From Hymenobacter sp. BT559 (lineage in GTDB: Bacteria > Bacteroidota > Bacteroidia > Cytophagales > Hymenobacteraceae), in the NCBI RefSeq assembly GCF_017571525.1, contig NZ_JAGETY010000021.1:1-64000 (forward strand): a stretch of 64,000 bases of DNA, in the 5' to 3' direction. Positions 9,156-17,620 of this stretch are shown one piece after another. The first letter of the stretch is position 1, and the number at the start of each line of letters is the position of its first letter. Both the position numbers and the translations under genes were made by a program. Below the pieces are notes generated by a model. It was not told the origin of the DNA and ran no database searches. It was given only the letters and a program-made list of their open reading frames with translations.

Positions 9156-10034
9156 ATGAAAAGGATTGCCTTTGCCCTCGCGCTGGCTGTTGTGGCCAGC
9201 ACCGTTCCGCACCTCGTTTCTGCCCAGATGGTTGTCAACGACCCCGTGCACATGGGCGTGCACATCGGTCAATTTGCCAAGCAGCTCAAGCAGTGGACCG
9301 AGACCATTAAGAACTACCAGGTCATCAAGGATGCCCGCCAGATTGCCGGCGTCACCCGCGACATCACCGGCCAGGTGAAGGAGCTTACCTACGAGGGGCT
9401 GGAGCTGCAGCGCCAGATTCAGGCCGACCTGCGCAAAGTGGCATCGGTGAAGGATTTGCGCTACGCCAACCCGTTGGAGCTGTTCGGCCGGGCCATGGCC
9501 ATGAATACCAGCTCCCAGCCGGACTACATGCCGCCGGTGAACAAGGCACGGCGCCTGCGCCAGGCGCTGCAGAGCCGCACCGAGCAGGACGTGGAAACGG
9601 TGTACCAGGCCTTCTCGGGGCTGGATATTGGTCGCAATGGGGCCCAGTCCTTTACCTACCGCGACTACAAAAACATGCGGCAGGAAGCTTTTGCATCGGC
9701 CTATGCTTACGAGGAAGTGCTCAAGAAGAAAAACGTCGAAACGGCCTTCAACTACCAGAAGATTGCCGACGAGATGACGGCGCAAAGCGTTGAGCTCATG
9801 GCCACGCTGAAGAACCCCGGCCGGTACTCCATGACCGAAGCCGAACGGCTACGGGCCATGGGGCAGGCCAATGACAACATGGTAAAGGCCCTGCAATTGC
9901 GGCAGGAAGCCGACCGCCTCATCCACGAAGCGGGCCGGCCTGGTCCCGCTCGGCAGGCCGTAGAAGGGGCTTACCGGGACCAGCTACTGCAGAATCAGCT
10001 GTTAAAGAGTATTAGTAGGTCAGGCAGATTTTAG
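9156..10034 (+). CDS. VirB5/TraI-like exported conjugation protein (DUF4141-like)
   Basis: The 292-residue protein has a signal peptide (MKRIAFALALAVVASTVPHLVSA) followed by a largely helical mature part with the opening VVNDPVHMGVHIGQFAKQL and long amphipathic helices. Exported helical proteins starting with a VxDPxxH-type motif are typical of the VirB5/TrbJ family; the Bacteroidetes counterpart is TraI/DUF4141. The frame is open from 9105 inside the end of TraM, but the ATG at 9156 starts exactly at the signal peptide. It is the last + strand transfer gene visible here; the following gene is on the opposite strand. Confidence 0.72.
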   Translation: MKRIAFALALAVVASTVPHLVSAQMVVNDPVHMGVHIGQFAKQLKQWTETIKNYQVIKDARQIAGVTRDITGQVKELTYEGLELQRQIQADLRKVASVKDLRYANPLELFGRAMAMNTSSQPDYMPPVNKARRLRQALQSRTEQDVETVYQAFSGLDIGRNGAQSFTYRDYKNMRQEAFASAYAYEEVLKKKNVETAFNYQKIADEMTAQSVELMATLKNPGRYSMTEAERLRAMGQANDNMVKALQLRQEADRLIHEAGRPGPARQAVEGAYRDQLLQNQLLKSISRSGRF

Positions 10035-10077
10035 CTTACTCAGACTGCCTTCCCTTAATGAGCCTAACTGCCTATAC

Positions 10078-11271
10078 CTAGCCGCGCCAGCGCCAGGCTC
10101 TTCTAAAGCCCTGGACCTCGGCTTCTGCTACAGTTAACGCGTAAAACTCTCCCGCTTTGTCCAATTTGGTTCGGTCATACATCTGGTCAAATGGCAAATG
10201 ATAAATTCGCTCACCTGTTGCCGTACTAATGTGGCATTTTATCATCGGAAAGGCTCCTAGCTTCACTTGCTCTCGCACTTGAATGCCCAAAGCCCGGGCA
10301 AACTTGCGGGCTGTATCGGACAAGTCCGTAGAAGTGCAAAACACCCCTGTGATGTTATTGGCGGACAGCAACTGTGGAAAAAGGTGTAACTGCTCGGCTA
10401 GCTTTTTCTGCGCTGAATCCAAGTAGAATTTGACTGTGGTGCCAAACAGTTGGTTGACGTGCTTCTCGTGGATAAGCTTGTGCTTGCTCCAGTATTTGCA
10501 TTGGACAATTAGGGTGTTTCCATTCTTACGGCATATCAAGTCTCTGCCCATATCTTCCTTGCCGTTCTCAATACCGAAGTAGGTAACGGTATAGCCTTCG
10601 CACTCATACAAGTAGCCCACGTACCGCTCATAGTCCCGACCCAGCTGATAAGGGCTTTTCCGCCCCTGCATATACCGCTCAAGGGCCCGCTGATTTCGCT
10701 CGGTTACGGAGAGGCTATTATACTCACCTGCCGTCACATAGACACTCACCGGGTCTGCTTCCTGCGGTGCTTGTTCGCCAAACGTGTCTTTTATCTCCAG
10801 CAATGCCTCCTCAATCTCTCCTTCACGAAACTCCGTTAGAAAAGGGAACAGGCCTTCGTACTGGTTGATGACATACTGCAGGTGCTTAAGTTGAGCAGCA
10901 AGGATGCGTTTCTCTTTTCCAACTTCACGCACAGTCTGCGCAGATGACTTAGCAGGATGAGGCTTGAAGGCTAAATAGTCGGCTATCTTATTGTTATTAA
11001 GCAATACCACGTCCGCAATTGCTCCTGCGAGCCAAGGAAAGCTTTTGCTCTTTTCCGCCAGTACTTTTTCCAATCGGGTCAGCTCAGTCGCCCACTTGTC
11101 CAGCGCTTTCGCGCGGCTGTTTAATTCAGCGTTTTTGGTTTGGTACTCTGCATTGAGATGGCTCTTTTCTAATGCCATCTTCTTTTCAAGCTGGTTTTTT
11201 CGAACGAGCAACAGAACTAGTCCCGCCACAAATCCGAGCACAGCCAACCATAGATACTGGTCCATAAGCAC
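10078..11271 (-). CDS. Membrane-anchored Mrr-type restriction endonuclease
   Basis: The 397-residue protein starts with a transmembrane helix (residues 5-24), then a coiled coil (about 25-80), a linker, and a nuclease domain. The nuclease domain has Glu215 in GRDYERYVG, Asp244 in GRDLICRK and Gln257-x-Lys259 in IVQCKYW, the PD-(D/E)xK variant (E...D...QxK) of Mrr-like enzymes. Such enzymes cut modified or foreign DNA. The membrane anchor suggests it meets DNA at the cell envelope. It starts 5 bases after the stop of the upstream minus-strand gene, so the two form an operon. Its base composition is clearly more AT-rich than the transfer genes, a sign of separate acquisition. Confidence 0.8.
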   Translation of the reverse strand: MLMDQYLWLAVLGFVAGLVLLLVRKNQLEKKMALEKSHLNAEYQTKNAELNSRAKALDKWATELTRLEKVLAEKSKSFPWLAGAIADVVLLNNNKIADYLAFKPHPAKSSAQTVREVGKEKRILAAQLKHLQYVINQYEGLFPFLTEFREGEIEEALLEIKDTFGEQAPQEADPVSVYVTAGEYNSLSVTERNQRALERYMQGRKSPYQLGRDYERYVGYLYECEGYTVTYFGIENGKEDMGRDLICRKNGNTLIVQCKYWSKHKLIHEKHVNQLFGTTVKFYLDSAQKKLAEQLHLFPQLLSANNITGVFCTSTDLSDTARKFARALGIQVREQVKLGAFPMIKCHISTATGERIYHLPFDQMYDRTKLDKAGEFYALTVAEAEVQGFRRAWRWRG

Positions 11272-11276
11272 TCAGA

Positions 11277-12203
11277 CTACTGGCAAGCTTGCACCAGCGC
11301 CGTCACACTCAGCGTAGCCGTGGCATCGGTCGTGTAATTATCGTTGTTGACGCACACGTAGAGCCGCCGGGTACCAGGCTTGATGGCCAGTGACTTTGTT
11401 TCCGTCGGCGTGTTCTGTTCCGCCTTGTAGCACACATTGGGCTTGGTGATGTAGCCTTTCGTGTCCAAAAATTGCTGAGCGGCCTCGGCGTCCGGCGTGA
11501 TGTACCAGTGGCATTTCGTGCTTTTGGTCGGAGCCCCACCGGTGGTCTGCTTGTCAATCTTCGAGGCCGCAAAAGACATCAGGGCCATGGTGCCGGTAGC
11601 CGGATTGCTCATGGCCCCGGCCAAGCTAAGTGCCGTGGTCCAAGTGATGGGAGGCTGGCCCTCGTCGCGCACATCCAGCTTGTACATAATGCCCACCGCT
11701 CCCTCGGGTATGTCAACCTCAAATACCTTGCGGCTCAAGTGCATGCAATTCGAGCAGTGCATGGTGGCTGTACTGATGGGTAGCGCGTCCTGGGTCGAGT
11801 AGCGGCATTTGATTTCGCGCCCGTCCTCGCGCCAGCTCTTGAAATCCGCTTGCGCCTGCCCCTTCACATACGTGCCCCGGAAGTTGAGCTGGCCATTTTC
11901 GTACCAGCCCGTGCATAGGCCCGTCAGCACGTCGGGGCTTTCGCTCAGCAACTTGCCTTCGCCTTGTTTCTTCCAGGACGGATAGAAATAGTCCCTCACG
12001 GAACCCACGGTTTTGCCGCTCGCATCGTGGCGGGCTATGCGGGCGTAGGCCACTTCCTCCAGCGTTTCGGTGCGCTCCCAGTCCCGGTCAAAGTAGATGG
12101 TATCAGCGGGGGGCGAAGTAACAGCCGCCGGTTTGGGCCGCTGAGCCAGCGCGGGTAGACTTGTTACAAGGAGTAAGAGGTAGAAAGAGTAGCGTTTTAC
12201 CAT
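11277..12203 (-). CDS. Secreted protein with a MORN-like segment
   Basis: The 308-residue protein has a signal peptide (MVKRYSFYLLLLVTSLPALAQ). The central part (about residues 85-135) contains the MORN-like pattern LCTGWYENGQLNFRGTY, common in Bacteroidetes secreted proteins. The C-terminal part looks beta-rich and I do not recognise it. Cysteines are frequent (CSNCM, CYKA, CVNN, CQ), compatible with an oxidised exported protein. The frame is open to 12302, but the ATG at 12203 begins at the signal peptide. It lies immediately upstream of the membrane nuclease gene. Whether it belongs functionally to that nuclease is unknown. Confidence 0.65.
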   Translation of the reverse strand: MVKRYSFYLLLLVTSLPALAQRPKPAAVTSPPADTIYFDRDWERTETLEEVAYARIARHDASGKTVGSVRDYFYPSWKKQGEGKLLSESPDVLTGLCTGWYENGQLNFRGTYVKGQAQADFKSWREDGREIKCRYSTQDALPISTATMHCSNCMHLSRKVFEVDIPEGAVGIMYKLDVRDEGQPPITWTTALSLAGAMSNPATGTMALMSFAASKIDKQTTGGAPTKSTKCHWYITPDAEAAQQFLDTKGYITKPNVCYKAEQNTPTETKSLAIKPGTRRLYVCVNNDNYTTDATATLSVTALVQACQ

Positions 12204-12362
12204 ACAGGGAATGGGTGGGTGATAAGCGGAATGGCGGAAGGTAAATGTACTAAGGATGATGTTTCCGACCTCCACCGCTTTCGGACGCTCGTCACTTTCC
12301 ATGAAGGTGATACCAGCTAGTAAAAAATCCCTCCGGAGGTTGGTAAAGCGTAACTTGCCGCT

Positions 12363-15300
12363 ATGCTGGCCTTATCAACTCTATCCCCATCTCAGGCTGT
12401 AGCGGCCGATTCTACTCTTCGACGCCTGAAGCCGACGGCCGGGCAACTATCCGAATTTAGAAAGCGGCTCGCCGAGCTGTTGAAGCATCTGGACCCCACC
12501 CAGCGGGAGAAGCACGGGGAAAAACACATCACGGCCTTTCTAGAGCATGCTACCGGGCCGGGGCTGCATACCAATGCGTCCACCCGCTACGTCAATAGCA
12601 AGGGCAACCGGGACCTAGTGCTGCACTTCGGCGACTCGGCGGCATCGCCGGTGGGGGTTCTGGTAGAAGTGAAGGGCAACAAGAACACCGCTGAAATGCT
12701 GGCGCCCGGCGACCTCAACCGCAAGGCATTCCAGGAGCTGGTGTACTACTATTGCGAGGACGAAGCCATTGGGGAGGCCGCGGAGTTGAGCCGCCTCATC
12801 GTGACCACGGGGTTCGACTGGTACATCTTCGATGCGCGGGACTTTTACCGCCTGTTCGTGAAGGACAAAGCCTTTCACGGGTTGTTTGAGAAGTTTAAAA
12901 AGGGAGCCTTGCCGGGCACCACCACGGATTATTTCTACAAGAACGTCGCGGGCGAGCACCTTAAGAAGCTTGACGAAACCCTGCAGGCCGTACACGTCAC
13001 CCTCGTTCCGGGGGCTGCCCTCGGCGACACGGAGCTGGCCCATCTCTGGCGCATCTTCGGGCCTGCCTACCTGCTGAAAGAATACCCCGACACCCGGCCC
13101 GACGCCAATACCCTGAACCAGGAGTTCTATAACGAGCTGCTGTACTTAATGGGCCTGAAAGAGCAGGAACAAGGCGGCGTGCGGAAGATTGGGCGCTGCC
13201 CGGAGCCAGAGCGCCAACCTGGCTCCCTGCTGGAAAACATCCTTTACCAGATGGACATTGGCCACGGCCTGAGCAGAGTGCCCACCGATACCCTGGCCGA
13301 TTACGGGGACACGGCGGAAGTCCAACGCGAAGAAGTAGCGCTGGCGTTGTGCCTGATGTGGGTGAACCGCTTGCTGTTTCTCAAGCTGCTGGAAGGGCAA
13401 TTGGTGCGTTACCACCCAGCGGAGCACGCCGGCGCGTTTCGGTTTCTGACCTACGCGCGGCTTCCCGACTTCGATGAGCTGCACGGGCTCTTCTTTGGCG
13501 TGCTGAACCGTCCACCCGCTCAGCGGCCCGCCGACGTGCGGGCGGCTTTCCGCGAGTTGCCTTACCTGAACTCGTCCCTGTTTCAGCCGGCCCCGCTGGA
13601 GGAGCAGGTGCTCTACATCCGCGAGTTGAATGACCGCGCCGGTCTCAAGCCCTTTTCGCATTCGGTATTGCGAAAAAAGGGCGCTACTGCACCCGCTGCC
13701 GCACCCAATGCGGCAGGGAGTTGGTTGGCCCTTCCGTATCTGCTAGGCTTCCTTGATGCCTTTGACTTTGGTTCCACCCTGGGCGAAGTGGGCAGCGGGG
13801 AAGAAAAGGGCGCCCCCTCGGCGAGCACCGCCGCGCCCGCCCGGCCCCTGCTGTCAGCGGCTGTTCTAGGCCTCGTCTTTGAGAAAATCAACGGCTACCG
13901 CGACGGCTCCTTTTACACCCCGGGCTTTGTGACCATGTATATGGCGCGGCACACCTTGCGCCGCGCGGTGGTGCGGCGGTTTACCCAGGGGCAAGGCGCC
14001 AGCAAATTCCCCGAGCTCAAGGGCTGCTCCACCTGGGAAGACCTGCGTGACAGCTTCGATAAAAAGCGCCGGGCGGAATACAGCCAATGGTTTAACGGCC
14101 TGACGGTCCTCGACCCTGCCGTGGGCTCTGGCCACTTCTTGGTAAGCGCGCTCAATGAGTTGCTGGCGCTGAAAGCAGACCTAAAGTTGCTGGTGCATGC
14201 CGATGGCCAGTACCTGGATTACACCCTGCGGGTAGAGCACGACGAGCTCATCGTGCTCGACAACGACACCGACGCCCTGGCTCTCTACCAGGTAGCGCAC
14301 TACGACCCCGAGACGGGCCAGCGCAAAGTGGCCGACAAGTTTACCCGCCTGCAGGCCACGCTGTTCCATGAAAAGCGCGCGTTGATAGAGCATGCGCTGT
14401 TCGGCGTCGACCTAAACCCAAACAGCGTCCGCATTTGCCGGCTGCGCTTGTGGATAGAGCTGTTGAAGCACGCCTACTATCGGCCAGATTCTGGGTTTGC
14501 CGACTTAGAAACCCTGCCCAACTTGGATTTAAACGTGCGCACGGGAAACTCCCTTATCAGCCGACACGCGTTGCAAGCTCCGTTGGGGCAAGTCTTCCGC
14601 CGGTCGGGCATCACAGTAGCACGTTATCGTACCATGGTGCACGAATACTTTGGTGCCAGTGGGCAGGCTGCGCGCCAGCAATTAGACACGGCCTTGGCTG
14701 AACTAAAGGCTAATGTCAGTCGAAATATCAGTCAAGCAGACCCTTACGTCAAAAAATTACGGGACGCCGAACAGCAGTTACAAAGGCTAGAACTCGGGCG
14801 CACTGACCTTTTTATGATGCGAGTAAGCGACGAGATATACGCTTCTGAACATCTTAAACACACACAGCTGGTTGAACAACGCAGAAAAGAACTGGCAGAG
14901 CATCAACAAGGGCTGTTTTTTCAAAATGCATTTGAGTGGCGTTTTGAGTTTCCAGAAGTATTAGATGATGATGCTCAATTCCAAGGGTTTGACGTTGTGA
15001 TGGGCAATCCACCATACATTCGCCAAGAAGCATTTATCAACAGTAAGCCCTTTTTCAAGCAGCGATTTTCCACCTTCGATAGTAAGGCAGACCTCTATGT
15101 CTACTTCATCGAATTGGGCTTAGACCTTTTAGCTCCAGGTGGCGAGATGTCCCTGCTAGCACCAAATAAGTGGCTTAGTTCCAGTTACGGTGTACCCTTA
15201 CGTCGGTGGCTGCAGAGGGCACACGAAATAGTTGAGTTTGTTGATTTTGGCGACCTATATGTATTTCCTCAAACTAAAGCTTATCCCGCCATTCTGACTG

Positions 15301-16358
15301 TTCAGCGCAAAGAGCCTACAGTCGATAGTAGCTTTCGTGCTGCTGCAATCCCTAAGCTACCTCCGCCTTCTCTTGACTCGCTGGTAAACACACACGTCCA
15401 TATCGTATCGCAGAATACTTTGAAAGCGGACGGGTGGACTATGGCCGATGTACCTGGCCAAGAGTTGTTGGATAAGCTTAAGCAGGCAGGTGCTCCTCTA
15501 AAGGAGTACCACGGCGGGAAAGTCTACTCTGGCATCAAAACCGGCTATAATGCTGCTTTTATAATTGATGCAGCTACCAGGGACCGGCTTATAGCACAGG
15601 ACCCCCGTTCCAAAGAGGTAATTAAACCCTATCTGGTCGGCCGAGACATCAAACATTATTCACCGCTTAGCACAGGCAAATTTTTGGTGCTAATTCCTAG
15701 CGGCTGGACCCGACGCCAAATGGGATGGCAACAAGTCAAAAAAGGTGGTCAACTCATCCCGCCTGCTTCACCTGTATTCGATACGGCTTGGGAAGCTTTA
15801 ACTTCTAATTATCCAGCTATTGCAGAACATTTGCTACCCTTTGAAAAAGCGGCTTCGGCACGTTCCGATATGGGGAACTACTGGTGGGAGTTGCGTTCTT
15901 GCGATTACTATGATGACTACGAACGACCAAAAATAATTTTTCCAGACATCGCTAGCAGAAATCAATTTACTATTGACAGAAATGGCTTCTATCTGGATAT
16001 GACAGCCTTTTTCATTCCGCTCGAAGACAAATACTTACTCGGAATTCTCAATTCAAAAGTCGTTCAGTACTTTTTCTGCAACATCAGCCCTGTAATTCGA
16101 AGTGGCTTCTTGCGTTGGAAAAGGCAATACATAGAGCAAATTCCGATACCTGAGCCTACAACATCCCAAAAGGTTGAGTTAGCCCACCTAGTGGATGACA
16201 TTCTTACCTCCCGGTCAAAAGATGACAAGGCAAAAACGGTAACCGCTGAAGAAGCCATTGATAAGTTGGTCTATCAGCTATATGGGCTTACAACAGAGGA
16301 ATCCGAATTGGTGCGAGATAAAGTGACTGCATTTGCGGCTGCGCCCTATGCAAATTAG
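12363..16358 (+). CDS. Type IIG (Eco57I-like) restriction-methylation fusion protein
   Basis: This 1331-residue protein combines nuclease, adenine methyltransferase and target recognition in one chain. Near the N-terminus Asp84 and EVK (102-104) form a PD-ExK nuclease site. Methyltransferase motif I is DPAVGSGHF (from residue 584) and motif IV is NPPYIRQ (from residue 882), typical of N6-adenine enzymes. The C-terminal third (about 1010-1320) carries GIKTGYNAAFIID and YLVGRDIKHY, as in TaqI-like specificity domains. It should methylate host DNA and cut unmodified DNA without partner subunits. Base composition changes from GC-rich to distinctly AT-rich near 14,640, inside the methyltransferase domain, suggesting that the 3' half came from another source. 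Confidence 0.88.
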   Translation: MLALSTLSPSQAVAADSTLRRLKPTAGQLSEFRKRLAELLKHLDPTQREKHGEKHITAFLEHATGPGLHTNASTRYVNSKGNRDLVLHFGDSAASPVGVLVEVKGNKNTAEMLAPGDLNRKAFQELVYYYCEDEAIGEAAELSRLIVTTGFDWYIFDARDFYRLFVKDKAFHGLFEKFKKGALPGTTTDYFYKNVAGEHLKKLDETLQAVHVTLVPGAALGDTELAHLWRIFGPAYLLKEYPDTRPDANTLNQEFYNELLYLMGLKEQEQGGVRKIGRCPEPERQPGSLLENILYQMDIGHGLSRVPTDTLADYGDTAEVQREEVALALCLMWVNRLLFLKLLEGQLVRYHPAEHAGAFRFLTYARLPDFDELHGLFFGVLNRPPAQRPADVRAAFRELPYLNSSLFQPAPLEEQVLYIRELNDRAGLKPFSHSVLRKKGATAPAAAPNAAGSWLALPYLLGFLDAFDFGSTLGEVGSGEEKGAPSASTAAPARPLLSAAVLGLVFEKINGYRDGSFYTPGFVTMYMARHTLRRAVVRRFTQGQGASKFPELKGCSTWEDLRDSFDKKRRAEYSQWFNGLTVLDPAVGSGHFLVSALNELLALKADLKLLVHADGQYLDYTLRVEHDELIVLDNDTDALALYQVAHYDPETGQRKVADKFTRLQATLFHEKRALIEHALFGVDLNPNSVRICRLRLWIELLKHAYYRPDSGFADLETLPNLDLNVRTGNSLISRHALQAPLGQVFRRSGITVARYRTMVHEYFGASGQAARQQLDTALAELKANVSRNISQADPYVKKLRDAEQQLQRLELGRTDLFMMRVSDEIYASEHLKHTQLVEQRRKELAEHQQGLFFQNAFEWRFEFPEVLDDDAQFQGFDVVMGNPPYIRQEAFINSKPFFKQRFSTFDSKADLYVYFIELGLDLLAPGGEMSLLAPNKWLSSSYGVPLRRWLQRAHEIVEFVDFGDLYVFPQTKAYPAILTVQRKEPTVDSSFRAAAIPKLPPPSLDSLVNTHVHIVSQNTLKADGWTMADVPGQELLDKLKQAGAPLKEYHGGKVYSGIKTGYNAAFIIDAATRDRLIAQDPRSKEVIKPYLVGRDIKHYSPLSTGKFLVLIPSGWTRRQMGWQQVKKGGQLIPPASPVFDTAWEALTSNYPAIAEHLLPFEKAASARSDMGNYWWELRSCDYYDDYERPKIIFPDIASRNQFTIDRNGFYLDMTAFFIPLEDKYLLGILNSKVVQYFFCNISPVIRSGFLRWKRQYIEQIPIPEPTTSQKVELAHLVDDILTSRSKDDKAKTVTAEEAIDKLVYQLYGLTTEESELVRDKVTAFAAAPYAN

Positions 16359-16431
16359 AACATGTCCCTTAGAACTTATGCTCTCTGGTTTCCAAGGCCA
16401 TAGGTGAAATAGCATTAACAATTAGCGCTTA

Positions 16432-17481
16432 GTGAAAGCATACTTGAAATCCATTGTCTTCGTCATCAGCCCACTTCGAGGCCATTACCGACTTGGTGAC
16501 GTGTTACAGATTTTCCCTTGTGACTATCCAAATGCGCCAAAGTCAGACCATGCCCAACGTTACCCATGTGTAATGGAATATGCGTTGGAAGTCCCGGAGC
16601 CAAACCCGTTTACGACGGATACCGACTTTAAAGTCTTTGCTCCTTGGAAGGAACGCCAGCTCGACCGTGCTAATAGCTTGCGCCGGTTGCTTTCCGCGAT
16701 TACCAACCATCACTTCTTTCTTCAAGACGAAGTGCTAAAATCCGGGGTATGGGGAATACCTAAAGACGCGGACCCAGATTCTGATAGAGATGAGGCTTTC
16801 CGTAGCATTTGGGTAGAAGAACTTTACATGTGGCCAGAGATTGGAGAAGATATGTATAGCGTGCAGGAAGCCGGTTTTTCGCAGCAAAGGCATGTGGATG
16901 CTCCCATTGTACCTGCTATCGACACCGTGGGGAATTACCAATACTATTTAGATGGCTCTCCCAAGTCCTACCCCAATGAAGTTGTATTCCCGGACTGTGC
17001 CGCTGCCGTGTTGGAAGCTTATGAGGCATTGGATGAAAAGACCCAACGCACAATTGACGCCATCACGCAGCTGATTGACAACGGCCTGGCCTTGGTTGGA
17101 AGAATGAAGAGTTTGTCCTTCCTGTCATTTGTTTCGGCTATTGAAGCATTGGTTGCTTTAGATAACACCGAAGACCCCGAGAAGTGTGAGTCGTGTGGTC
17201 AGCCGAAGTACCGCGTGACAAACAAGTTCATTAACTTCCTAGACACCTATGTTGACGGTGGCCGAAAAATTGGAAAGAACCGGCGCATATTCAGCGACAT
17301 CTACAAGCGCCGTTCTGAGATTGCGCACACCGGGGCCCTACTACTTGGGGATGCGCACGAGCACTGGGAAGCCAAGGAAATGCGGGAGAAGCAATTCCGG
17401 CTTCATAAAATGGCCATGCAATTTTCTCGTCTGAGCTTAGTAAACTGGCTTCTGACTCGCGGCGCCATTCCTTCAGCTTAG
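16432..17481 (+). CDS. ApeA-like HEPN-domain protein
   Basis: The 349-residue protein has an uncharacterised N-terminal region (1-200) and a helical C-terminal region with FLSFVSAIEAL, a zinc-type CESC pair (Cys252/Cys255) and YKRRSEIAHTG. The last contains Arg294-x4-His299, the Rx4-6H signature of HEPN ribonucleases. This arrangement resembles ApeA-type HEPN abortive-infection proteins, which stop phage growth by cutting RNA. The start is a GTG, with no obvious upstream ATG in frame. It follows the type IIG gene by 73 bases and is AT-rich like its downstream neighbours, so it may be part of one acquired defence block. Ribonuclease activity is inferred, not shown. Confidence 0.65.
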   Translation: MKAYLKSIVFVISPLRGHYRLGDVLQIFPCDYPNAPKSDHAQRYPCVMEYALEVPEPNPFTTDTDFKVFAPWKERQLDRANSLRRLLSAITNHHFFLQDEVLKSGVWGIPKDADPDSDRDEAFRSIWVEELYMWPEIGEDMYSVQEAGFSQQRHVDAPIVPAIDTVGNYQYYLDGSPKSYPNEVVFPDCAAAVLEAYEALDEKTQRTIDAITQLIDNGLALVGRMKSLSFLSFVSAIEALVALDNTEDPEKCESCGQPKYRVTNKFINFLDTYVDGGRKIGKNRRIFSDIYKRRSEIAHTGALLLGDAHEHWEAKEMREKQFRLHKMAMQFSRLSLVNWLLTRGAIPSA

Positions 17482-17620
17482 TCAGGCCCTGCTTCTCATT
17501 TCTTCACATACATCCATACGCTTAGCATACGTGACGTGCTTCTTCAAGGCATGTGCCGCAACCTAGCTTTAGTCTCTCCTGGGTTCACCCCTGCAGGCCT
17601 TGAATAAACACCCACGCATT

